NCBI GenBank assembly: GCA_002495185.1
Contig: DAEB01000048.1
Coordinates: forward strand, 14,636 to 23,332
Length of the DNA stretch: 8,697 nucleotides
Source: Thermoplasmata archaeon UBA184
GTDB taxonomy: Archaea; Thermoplasmatota; Thermoplasmata; Lutacidiplasmatales; UBA184
Direction: 5' to 3'
The notes under the pieces: model-generated
Database searches by the model: none
Seen by the model: only the letters and a program-made list of their open reading frames with translations
Told to the model about the DNA's origin: nothing
Shown here: positions 1 through 6,893 of the stretch, one piece after another
Layout of the letters: each line of letters begins with the position of its first letter
Position numbering within the stretch: the stretch's first letter is position 1
Program-made: the position numbers and the translations under genes

Positions 1-3000
1 AGACGGTCGCGTCCTCGGGGATCAAGTTGCCGCACTCGCCGCACTCGACAAGCCGGCCCGCGGCCTGCCGGCGCGCGATCAGGAGGAACGCCACGATCCC
101 GACCACGATCGCCGCGGCAATCGCGAGCCAGACCCAGAGCGGCAGACCCAGGACTTTCTGCGTGAGGAAGCTCGTGGGCGAGCTCGTGGTCGGCGGCACC
201 GTGTAGGTGCCCGCGAGGGTCAGGTTGGTGCTCCGGCCGTTGTAGGTGCCGCTCGCGGTGAGCGTGTAGCTCGTCCCGGGCGACAGGCTCGGGGAGATCT
301 GCTGAAGATTGTACCATTGCATCTCGAACCGACCGGGCGTGAGAGCGACTCCCGAGGCGACGACGACGGGGACGCCCCCGCCGACGGGGGTCGCCGTCAG
401 GACGAGGGACGCCGCGTGCGTGCCGTTGTACTCGATCGTCCCGGACGAGAAGTAGGTCGTCCCGAGGTCGATGGTCGAAGGCGGCAGGTCGAAGGCCGTG
501 AAGCGGATCTGCGACGGCGCGAAGATCACCGACACGTTCTGGCTGTGGACGCCGTTCCCGAGCCATTTCGTCGCGTTGTTGTTGTTCCAGGCGATCGAGA
601 GGCTCAAGTTGTGCTCGAACCACTCGTGGAGGCCCGTGATGTTCTCGGTCGACACCCAGGAGAGCGTGATCGTGGTGTTCCGGTCGTCGGTGAGGCCGAA
701 GTTCGTGCTGTTGAACCAGGCGATCGCCGCGGTCCGGTTGTACCACAGCACCACGGTGAACGACGAGATGGTGCCGTTGCCGACGTCCTGGACCAGGACG
801 CGAACGCCCAGCGTCTGCCCGAGGTCGACCGTCTGGTTGGCGGCGCCGTTCGCGAGGACTTGGGTCGAAACGGTGACCGCGGTCGGAGCGAACGTCTCGG
901 TGACGTTCTCCGAGAAGTTCCCGCCGGCCTCGCGGGGGTCGTTGTTGTTCCAGACGAGCTCGATCGTGAGGGTGTGGTGGAAGGCGGGTCCGATCCCGGT
1001 GATGTTGGCGGTCGCGACCCAGGTGAGGACGAAGGTGACGGTGTCCCCCGGGTTCGTGAGGTCGATCGTGGTGTTGTTGTACGAGCCGAGAGGGTCCTTG
1101 AGCGGCTTCGACCAGTTGTAGTAGAAGGAACCGGCGAGCTGCGTGATCGGGACCGTGCCGATGTCCTCGACCGTGAGGTGGACGGCGACCGTCTGGCCGA
1201 GATAGATCGTGGAGGAGGCGACGCCGTTCGCGGTCACCGTGAGGGAGGAGACCGACACGCCACCAAAGTACGAAGGGAAGTTGAGCGCCGGACCATAGTC
1301 CGGGCTCGCGAGCGCCGGCGGAACCTGCGCGACCCGGTCGGGGTACGCGCTGACCGACCAGTTGAACCACTTGCTGCCCACCCCGGGGGCCGGGACGTAG
1401 ATTCCGATGTGGTACACCCCGAGGAAGTAGCCGTCGGGGAGCGTCCCCGAGGTGAGGTTGCTCGAAGCGAGGAGGACCTCGGCGATCCCCTCGGAGTTCG
1501 ACATCCCGTATCCCTTGGCCCCGTGGAGCTGATCCCAGTAGTGCAGGTAGCCCCAGATTTCCGGGTTCGCGGTCGCGAGGTCGTTGAGCGCGTTCGCGGT
1601 CTGGTTGTCCGTCTGACTGTTGCTGTAGGCGTAGAACGCGCTGACCTGCGCGTTCGGGATCCGGAGGACGCCCCCGCGGCCCGTGAGGTTGAACTGGGCC
1701 CAGCGGTAGAAGAACGCCTCGCTGGTCGCGTCGGTGATCACCGAGGAAACGCGGAAGACGCCGGGGAGACCGCTCGCGATCGTCGCATTCGCGAGGTAGG
1801 CTACGGCGTGGGTCTCGAGGAGGAGCTTGTTCGAAGCCCAGGGGTAGGGGACGGCCCGGGACGTCGCGTTGGCCGGGAGGGAGTTCCAGTTGAGCGCGAA
1901 CGAACTGTCGACGCTGTTGAGCGTGGACCCGACCCCCGAGACCACCATGTTGAACTGGGGAGACGGGAGCAGCGAGAGGGCGGCGGTGATCTCGGCGCCG
2001 GCACCCACCGTCACGTCGAACTGGATCGCGATCTTGGAAGGTCCCACGCCGAAGTCGCCGGTCCAGTTGAGGTAGTTCAACATCCCGTCCGCAGTGATCG
2101 CGGAGAGGAGGGCGCCCGGAAGCGGGAGGTTGAAGGTGTTGGTGGAGCTCCCTTCGAAGGTCACCGTACCGACGGCATACGCCGTTCCATTGTACCATAC
2201 GTCGACGGTCGCGGTGGAGGTGGTCGCGGACGGGTTCGTGTAATTCCCGAGGACATTTCCCGCCTGGAAGTCCGCGTTCGGATACAGCCAATCCTGAGTC
2301 AGGTTCGCGGAGTCAGACGGGTTGTAGAGGCTCGAGAAGTTGGTGATGCCGGATCCGATGGTGACCGACCCCGCCCCCGGGAGGACGCTCAGGGGCACCG
2401 GCTGGGGCGCGTTGTGGACGTAGGTGTTGTCCGCGTACGTGTCGTTCAGCGTCGAGTTGAAGAGATTCAGCTGCGCTCCCCCGGTGACCGTGACCGAGGC
2501 CGCGTACTCGGTGTCCCCCTGAATGGCCGGCGGCTCGCGTAGGGTGGGGACCAGGGGGTTCGCGGTGACGTGGGAATTGTTGAGGGTTAGCGACCCGGAG
2601 GCACCTTCGAGGTTGAGCCAGCCCGGGAATGCGAAGGTGGTGTTCCACGCCGTCGCGCTTCCCTGGATCGTGAGGTCGAGCTTCGCCCACGCGTTGAGGA
2701 CCAGAACGTCCGTCGTCACCGTCGAGTTGTAGAACAGGACGGTCCCGCCCGCGAGGTCGTTGAACTGGTAGATGTGCGAAAGCCGCTGACTCGGGGTCCC
2801 AGTGTCCGAGACGAACTGGACGAAGGAGAGGGTCACATTCCGGACGATCAGGGTGCCGCCCGACATCACGGTGATGTTGCCACCCTGGTAGTACGTGTGG
2901 GACCCGGGCGTCGGAGCGATCACGAACGTCTTGCCGGCGGGGACGGTGAGGTCTCCATGGGTACCGGCCGGTCCCGCCGCCAGGTGAGCGCCCGACGGAG

Positions 3001-3163
3001 AGCTCACCGTCGGCGCCAGGGAGTGGCCGGAAGCGAGAACAAAGAGCCCTCCGAGGACCATCACGAGGACGACCACGACCGCGAGGATGGTGGTCGAGAT
3101 TGGCCCGCGAGCTCGGCACCCGATGCTCCCAGCCCGCCGGGGAGCAGACAATGAAAGGCTCAC
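1..3163 (-). CDS. Large cell-surface protein with CARDB/Ig-like repeats, C-terminal membrane anchor and zinc ribbon (3' end outside window)
   Basis: At least 1054 residues, starting at GTG 3163; the in-frame TAA at 3191-3193 rules out a much longer N-terminus, and a TATA-like box about 28 bases upstream fits a leaderless start. Residues 24-45 are one hydrophobic segment after a basic stretch (signal peptide or anchor). Residues about 70-200 are Gly/Asn/Thr-rich with short beta-strand periodicity, like a right-handed beta-helix. Residues about 450-630 match no family I recognise. Two tandem repeats of about 121 residues follow (about 634-880, anchored by W738 and W859 in WNNN motifs), then an Ig-like stretch, a Ser/Thr/Pro linker, a membrane segment (about 1007-1029), a basic RR stop-transfer, and C1041-x2-C1044, the first half of a zinc ribbon. 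More than 30 NxS/T sequons point to an exported glycoprotein. The ribbon would lie in the cytoplasm. The function, such as adhesion or cell envelope, is inferred. The architecture is clear; the ligand is unknown. Confidence 0.9.
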   Translation of the reverse strand, partial: MSLSLSAPRRAGSIGCRARGPISTTILAVVVVLVMVLGGLFVLASGHSLAPTVSSPSGAHLAAGPAGTHGDLTVPAGKTFVIAPTPGSHTYYQGGNITVMSGGTLIVRNVTLSFVQFVSDTGTPSQRLSHIYQFNDLAGGTVLFYNSTVTTDVLVLNAWAKLDLTIQGSATAWNTTFAFPGWLNLEGASGSLTLNNSHVTANPLVPTLREPPAIQGDTEYAASVTVTGGAQLNLFNSTLNDTYADNTYVHNAPQPVPLSVLPGAGSVTIGSGITNFSSLYNPSDSANLTQDWLYPNADFQAGNVLGNYTNPSATTSTATVDVWYNGTAYAVGTVTFEGSSTNTFNLPLPGALLSAITADGMLNYLNWTGDFGVGPSKIAIQFDVTVGAGAEITAALSLLPSPQFNMVVSGVGSTLNSVDSSFALNWNSLPANATSRAVPYPWASNKLLLETHAVAYLANATIASGLPGVFRVSSVITDATSEAFFYRWAQFNLTGRGGVLRIPNAQVSAFYAYSNSQTDNQTANALNDLATANPEIWGYLHYWDQLHGAKGYGMSNSEGIAEVLLASSNLTSGTLPDGYFLGVYHIGIYVPAPGVGSKWFNWSVSAYPDRVAQVPPALASPDYGPALNFPSYFGGVSVSSLTVTANGVASSTIYLGQTVAVHLTVEDIGTVPITQLAGSFYYNWSKPLKDPLGSYNNTTIDLTNPGDTVTFVLTWVATANITGIGPAFHHTLTIELVWNNNDPREAGGNFSENVTETFAPTAVTVSTQVLANGAANQTVDLGQTLGVRVLVQDVGNGTISSFTVVLWYNRTAAIAWFNSTNFGLTDDRNTTITLSWVSTENITGLHEWFEHNLSLSIAWNNNNATKWLGNGVHSQNVSVIFAPSQIRFTAFDLPPSTIDLGTTYFSSGTIEYNGTHAASLVLTATPVGGGVPVVVASGVALTPGRFEMQWYNLQQISPSLSPGTSYTLTASGTYNGRSTNLTLAGTYTVPPTTSSPTSFLTQKVLGLPLWVWLAIAAAIVVGIVAFLLIARRQAAGRLVECGECGNLIPEDATV
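524..1264 (-). repeat. Two tandem CARDB-like repeats of about 121 codons within the surface protein
   Basis: Each unit contains, in order, an LGQT motif, an (E/Q)D(I/V)G motif, a tyrosine-rich strand (YYNW or WYNR), a TW or SW strand followed by (A/E)NITG, and a W-N-N-N motif. The two WNNN tryptophans (residues 738 and 859) are exactly 121 residues apart, and the underlying DNA also shares short stretches such as the GTTGTTGTTCCAG tracts near 577 and 940 on the plus strand. This matches the CARDB / archaeal adhesion-type Ig fold, where repeats act as spacers or binding modules. A weaker third unit, with STIDLG at its start, follows at residues about 880-990. The unit boundaries are approximate. 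Confidence 0.75.
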
Positions 3164-3187
3164 GACCGAAGAAAGGCCGGCTTCTGG

Positions 3188-3196
3188 TATTTAACC
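3188..3196 (-). promoter_or_regulatory. TATA-like promoter of the surface-protein gene
   Basis: On the minus strand the box reads GGTTAAATACC around 3187-3197, an AT-rich island in GC-rich DNA. Its centre is about 28 bases upstream of the GTG at 3163, so an archaeal start 25-28 bases downstream would fall on or next to the start codon, giving a leaderless transcript. There is no Shine-Dalgarno sequence before the GTG, which agrees. The box means the surface protein can be transcribed separately from the operon ending at 3257. Confidence 0.6.
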
Positions 3197-3224
3197 ATGC
3201 CTTCGCTCGCCGGCGACGGAACGA

Positions 3225-3246
3225 GGCCGGACCGACCGGTCCGGCC
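3225..3246 (-). terminator. Perfect 9-bp hairpin after the dehydrogenase stop codon
   Basis: Arms 3225-3233 (GGCCGGACC) and 3238-3246 (GGTCCGGCC) are perfectly complementary around a 4-base loop. The hairpin begins 10 bases beyond the stop at 3257 and lies upstream of the surface-protein TATA box. It is not followed by the U-run on which archaeal intrinsic termination mainly depends; the transcript continues as UCGUUCCGUC. It may therefore be an mRNA 3'-end stabiliser or processing site rather than a strong terminator. Confidence 0.4.
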
Positions 3247-3256
3247 CGTCCGGACG

Positions 3257-4297
3257 TCAGCCGGTCGGCCCGTGAACCACGATCTTGCCGAAGAGGTCGG
3301 GTGCGTCGAACCGACGGAACGCTTCGGGGGCCCGTTCGAACTCGAAGGCCGAGTCCACCACGGCCCGCAATTGGCCGGAGGCGAGGCGGTCGTAGACCTC
3401 CTGGAACTCCCCCCGGGATGACATGGTGCTCCCCCGCAATGACGCCTGGCGCCAAAAGAGGGTTCGAACGTCGAGCTCGACCGAGGGGCCCGAGCTCGCC
3501 CCGATGACGACCGCCCGTCCGCCTCTCGCAAGGGACCGGACGACGCGGCCCAAGGTCGAGTGACCGACCGAGTCGAGCGCGACGTCGACCCCCGACTTGC
3601 CGCTCCACTCCCAGAGGAGCCGGTCGAGGGGTCGCTCGTCCGAGTAGACGAGATACGCATCCGCACCGAGCGACCGCGCGCGCTCTTCCTTCTCGGGGGA
3701 GCGGGAGACGACCGCGACCGTCGCTCCCAGATACTTCGCCACCTGCACGGCGGCGGTGGGAATGCCTCCTCCCGCGCCGACGATCGCCACTCGGTCCCCC
3801 GGTCGGACGGCCCCGACGGTCGCGAGCGCCCTCCACGAGGTGAGGAAGACGAGCGGGGCTGCGGCACCCTCGAGGAACGTCATCCGTTCCGGCAGGGGAT
3901 GGACGTTCCGCCGCGGGACCACCACGAACGGGGCGACGGTTCCCTGGACGTGCTCGCCGAGGATGCGGTAGTTTCGGCAGAGGGCCTCGTTCCCCGAACG
4001 GCACGCCGGACAGGTTCCGTCCCACATCCCCGGATTGATCAGGACCTTCGCCCCGACGCTGAGGTCCGTGATGCCGCTCCCGACCCGGTCGACCGTTCCC
4101 GATCCGTCCGAGCCCAGGACGTGCGGAAGGACGATCGGAACTCCGGGGATCCCTTCCAACGTGAACCGGTCGAGCCGGTTGAACGCCGACGCCCGGACCC
4201 GGATGCGGACTTCCTCCGGCCCCGGTTCCGGTTCGGGAACGTCGACGAACGCGAGCTGTTCGTCGCCGCCGTGGTGAGCGAACCCGAACCCCCGCAT
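3257..4297 (-). CDS. Medium-chain zinc-type dehydrogenase / quinone-oxidoreductase-like protein
   Basis: 346 residues, the normal length for the medium-chain dehydrogenase/reductase family. An N-terminal GroES-like domain (about 1-150) is followed by a Rossmann NAD(P)-binding domain with GAGGG at 174-178. The usual catalytic-zinc ligands are absent: the region of the first Cys reads NRLD (40-43), the GHE motif reads GSD (62-64), and no Cys occurs in the 145-156 region. The structural-zinc lobe is kept, but its first Cys is Asp (D93, then C96, C99, C107). It probably transfers hydride to a carbonyl, enone or quinone without catalytic zinc; the substrate cannot be told. It is the last gene of the operon. 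I chose ATG 4297, eight bases after the cysS stop, because family members begin near MRG/MRA. A GTG at 4309 overlapping that stop (GTGA) would add four residues and suggests translational coupling. Confidence 0.88.
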   Translation of the reverse strand: MRGFGFAHHGGDEQLAFVDVPEPEPGPEEVRIRVRASAFNRLDRFTLEGIPGVPIVLPHVLGSDGSGTVDRVGSGITDLSVGAKVLINPGMWDGTCPACRSGNEALCRNYRILGEHVQGTVAPFVVVPRRNVHPLPERMTFLEGAAAPLVFLTSWRALATVGAVRPGDRVAIVGAGGGIPTAAVQVAKYLGATVAVVSRSPEKEERARSLGADAYLVYSDERPLDRLLWEWSGKSGVDVALDSVGHSTLGRVVRSLARGGRAVVIGASSGPSVELDVRTLFWRQASLRGSTMSSRGEFQEVYDRLASGQLRAVVDSAFEFERAPEAFRRFDAPDLFGKIVVHGPTG

Positions 4298-4305
4298 CGT
4301 CCTCG

Positions 4306-5748
4306 TCACGGGGTCCGACGGGCTCGCCAGCGGGTCCCGCCCGCGTCGTCCTCGAGCTCGACACCGGCGCCGTGGAGCTCGTCCCGGATCCGGTCGGCCT
4401 CCGCATAGTCTCCGCGGGCCCGCGCCCTCGATCGGGCGTCGAGCGCGACCGCCACAACGGACGCGACAGCGCCCGAAGCGCCCGAGGCAGGCCGGGAGAA
4501 CAGTCCGAGGACCTCCTCCCCCCAACGGTAGGGGCTCGCGAGCTCCTCGAGCGCATCGCCCGAGTATCCCTCCAATCGGGGGAGCTCCTCGGCCAGGCGA
4601 CGCGTCCATCCGAACAGGAGCGCGATCGCTTCCCGGGTGTTGAAGTCGTCCGCGAGCGTGGCATCGAGACGCTCGACCAGGTCCTCCGCCTCCTCGGCGA
4701 GCGGGTCGGGGATCTCCGCGCCGGGTCGGTCGGAGCCGTCCCGCTCCAGGATCTCTCCGATCCGGTCCGAGACGACCGTGAGCCGGGCGTACGCCTCGCC
4801 GGCCTCCTCGAGGCTCTTCCCCGGGAGGAACGTGAGCGGGCTCCGGTAGTGCGCGTTCAGGTAGTAGAAACGGAGCGGTCCCGCCCCCACGGAGGCGATG
4901 GTCTCCGTCAGTGAGAGGACGTTCCCGATCGACTTCGACATCTTCTCCTCGTCCATGAGGAGCATTCCTGAATGGATCCAGAAGTTCGAGAACGGGGCGG
5001 CGCCGGTCGTCGCCTCGGCCAGAGCCACCTCGGCCTCGTGGTGAGGGAAGATCAGGTCGAGGCCGGCGCCGTGAAGGTCGCACCGCTCCCCGAGTAGTCG
5101 GAGGATCATCGCCGTGTCCTCGATGTGCCAGCCGGGCCGTCCGGGTCCCCACGGACTCTCCCAGCTCGGTTCGCCCGGGGTCGTCGCCTTCCAGATGACG
5201 AAATCCTCGGGAGAGCGCTTCCGAGGGTCGACCTCGAGACGGGCCCCGGGCTTGAGGGACTCCACGCGCTGGCCCGAGAGCTTCCCGTAGTCGGAGAACT
5301 TCGCGACGGAGAAGTAGACCGAACCGTCGTCGGCCACGTAGGCGAACCCCTTGTCAAGGAGAGCGTGGATCTGCTGGAGGATCTCGGGAACGTAGTCGGT
5401 TGCGAAGGGGTAGTAATCGACCGAACGAACCCCGAGCGCATCCATCGACCGACGGTATTCGGCGAAGTGCTGCTCGGCGAGCCCGAGCGGGTCGACCCCC
5501 TCTTCGGCCGCGCGCTCGATGAGCTTGTCGTCGAGGTTGGTCACGTTCTGGACGTAGAACAGGCGATAGCCCCATCGGCGGAGGGCGCGCGCGACCACGT
5601 CGAAGAAGACGAACGTGCGTCCGTGCCCGATGTGGGCCGGCGCGTACGGGGTGAGCCCACAGACGTAGAGCCCGACCCGCGGCGGGGCGATGGGGGCAAA
5701 GACCCGTACGTCGCGCGTGCGCGTGTCGTAGAGCGTGAACCGCCGCAC
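4306..5748 (-). CDS. cysS: Cysteinyl-tRNA synthetase (class I)
   Basis: 480 residues, a usual full length. It activates cysteine with ATP and charges tRNA-Cys in the cytoplasm. The signature motifs are all visible: C30 in YVCGLTPY, HIGH at 39-42, NVTNLDDK at 68-75, the DFVIWK segment at 182-187, PGWHIE at 205-210, FPHHE at 234-238 and KMSKS at 269-273, followed by a helical C-terminal domain. At the place where the Escherichia coli enzyme has zinc ligand C209 (WHIEC), this protein has Asp (D211); C30, H236 and E240 agree with the other expected ligands. The GTG start lies two bases after the upstream stop and has a strong AGGAGG six bases before it, inside the preceding gene. Its place directly after two cysteine-forming enzymes links supply with charging. 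Confidence 0.96.
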   Translation of the reverse strand: MRRFTLYDTRTRDVRVFAPIAPPRVGLYVCGLTPYAPAHIGHGRTFVFFDVVARALRRWGYRLFYVQNVTNLDDKLIERAAEEGVDPLGLAEQHFAEYRRSMDALGVRSVDYYPFATDYVPEILQQIHALLDKGFAYVADDGSVYFSVAKFSDYGKLSGQRVESLKPGARLEVDPRKRSPEDFVIWKATTPGEPSWESPWGPGRPGWHIEDTAMILRLLGERCDLHGAGLDLIFPHHEAEVALAEATTGAAPFSNFWIHSGMLLMDEEKMSKSIGNVLSLTETIASVGAGPLRFYYLNAHYRSPLTFLPGKSLEEAGEAYARLTVVSDRIGEILERDGSDRPGAEIPDPLAEEAEDLVERLDATLADDFNTREAIALLFGWTRRLAEELPRLEGYSGDALEELASPYRWGEEVLGLFSRPASGASGAVASVVAVALDARSRARARGDYAEADRIRDELHGAGVELEDDAGGTRWRARRTP

Positions 5749-5750
5749 CG

Positions 5751-6893
5751 CTACCCTCCTCGGAGCGCCCGGACCACATCTTCCGCGAGGTCGGCCGGGT
5801 CCTCGATCCCGCAGGAGAGCCGCACGAGGCCGTCCGTCACGCCGTGCGCCTCCCGCTCCTTCCGCGGAACGCTCGCGTGCGTCATCGAGGCCGGATGGTC
5901 GACGAGCGACTCGACGCCGCCGAGGCTTTCGGCCAGCGTGAAGACGCGAAGTCCTTTCAGGAACCGAAGGGCCGCGCGGCGGCCCCCGGCGAGCTCAACG
6001 CTCACCATCCCGCCGTATCCGTCCATCTGTCGTCGAGCGAGCGCATGCTGGGGATGCGACCGGAGTCCAGGGTAGAGCACCCGGGAGACCTGGGGCCGGC
6101 CCGACAGCGCCTCGGCCACGGCCCGGGCGCTCTCCCCATGGGCGCGCATCCGGACGCCGAGCGTGTGGATCCCCCGAAGGGCGAGGTAGCAGTCGAACGG
6201 GCTCGGGACCGCCCCGACGGCGTTCTGGAGCCATCGGAACTGTTCCCCGCGCCGGGAGTCCTTCACAACGAGCGCCCCTCCGATGATGTCCGAGTGACCG
6301 CCGAGGTACTTCGTCGTGGAGTGAAGCACGATGTCCGCCCCCCGTTCGATCGGGCGCTGGAGAGCGGGCGTCGCGAACGTGTTGTCGACGACCACAACCG
6401 CCCCAGCCGCATGCCCGAGGCGGGCCGCCCCCGCAATGTCGACCAGCTTGAGGAGGGGGTTGGTCGGAGATTCGAGGTAGACGAGGTCGGCGGGCGTCGC
6501 GAGCGCCGACCGGAGACGTCCCAGGTCGGACATGTCGACGAACTCCACACGCAACCCGAACTGCCGGCGGTGGTGCTCGAGGAGCCGGTAGGTTCCCCCG
6601 TAGACGTCGTCCACGCAGACGACCCGCTGGCCGCTCGGGACGGACTCGAGGAGGGTCGTGAGCGCGCCGAGCCCCGAGGCGAACGCGAGGCCGGTCGCGC
6701 CGCCTTCGAGACGAGCGATCGCCGTCTCGAGAACGGTCCGGGTCGGGTTCCCCGACCGGCCGTACACGTACCCTCGGTTCCGGTTGGGAGCCGACTGCCG
6801 GAACGTGCTCGAGAGATAGATCGGAGCGTTCACCGCTCCGGTGAGCGGGTCGGCCGGCTGTCCGTCGTGCAGCAGTCGCGTGTCAAACCGCAT
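5751..6893 (-). CDS. Cystathionine gamma-lyase / gamma-synthase family PLP enzyme
   Basis: 380 residues, typical of the Cys/Met-metabolism PLP family. Visible features are YGRSGNPT (44-51) for phosphate and subunit contacts, ASGLGA (about 72-77), D170 in VVDNTFATP to pair with the PLP ring nitrogen, the Schiff-base lysine K195 in HSTTKYLGGHSD, and the SLGGVESL...MTHASVP segment near the C-terminus. With cystathionine beta-synthase directly upstream, the likely reaction is cleavage of cystathionine to cysteine, 2-oxobutyrate and ammonia. Gamma-synthase activity cannot be excluded from sequence alone. I chose ATG 6893: it gives the usual N-terminus (MRFDTRLLHDGQ) and overlaps the upstream stop by 11 bases, suggesting coupled translation. 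An ATG at 6932 would add 13 residues that do not resemble the family. Confidence 0.93.
   Translation of the reverse strand: MRFDTRLLHDGQPADPLTGAVNAPIYLSSTFRQSAPNRNRGYVYGRSGNPTRTVLETAIARLEGGATGLAFASGLGALTTLLESVPSGQRVVCVDDVYGGTYRLLEHHRRQFGLRVEFVDMSDLGRLRSALATPADLVYLESPTNPLLKLVDIAGAARLGHAAGAVVVVDNTFATPALQRPIERGADIVLHSTTKYLGGHSDIIGGALVVKDSRRGEQFRWLQNAVGAVPSPFDCYLALRGIHTLGVRMRAHGESARAVAEALSGRPQVSRVLYPGLRSHPQHALARRQMDGYGGMVSVELAGGRRAALRFLKGLRVFTLAESLGGVESLVDHPASMTHASVPRKEREAHGVTDGLVRLSCGIEDPADLAEDVVRALRGG
5755..5760 (-). promoter_or_regulatory. Shine-Dalgarno site of cysS
   Basis: AGGAGG on the minus strand, six bases before the GTG at 5748 and lying within the last codons and stop of the preceding gene. 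It fixes the GTG as the start. It also shows that genes inside the operon use Shine-Dalgarno initiation, although the first gene appears leaderless. Confidence 0.75.

Noticed and set aside
22..45. Possible riboswitch or small RNA in the window, including the gaps 3164-3256 and 8284-8452 and the first bases of the window
   Set aside because: The gaps are short and explained by promoters, a hairpin and half-sites. The first bases encode the zinc-ribbon tail. No conserved RNA fold was recognisable.
317..2542. 741-codon open frame on the plus strand
   Set aside because: It is antisense to the surface-protein gene. Its product is a low-complexity Arg/Asp/Val/Gly-rich string without any recognisable domain, as expected for the complement of GC-biased codons.
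2313..4664. 783-codon open frame on the minus strand
   Set aside because: It overlaps the surface protein, the dehydrogenase and cysS out of frame; the product is Arg/Pro/Gly-rich with no family motifs.
4298..5152. Upstream part of a 631-codon open frame that ends with the dehydrogenase
   Set aside because: Only the last 346 codons match the dehydrogenase family; the earlier part is an out-of-frame reading of cysS, so it is not a fusion protein.
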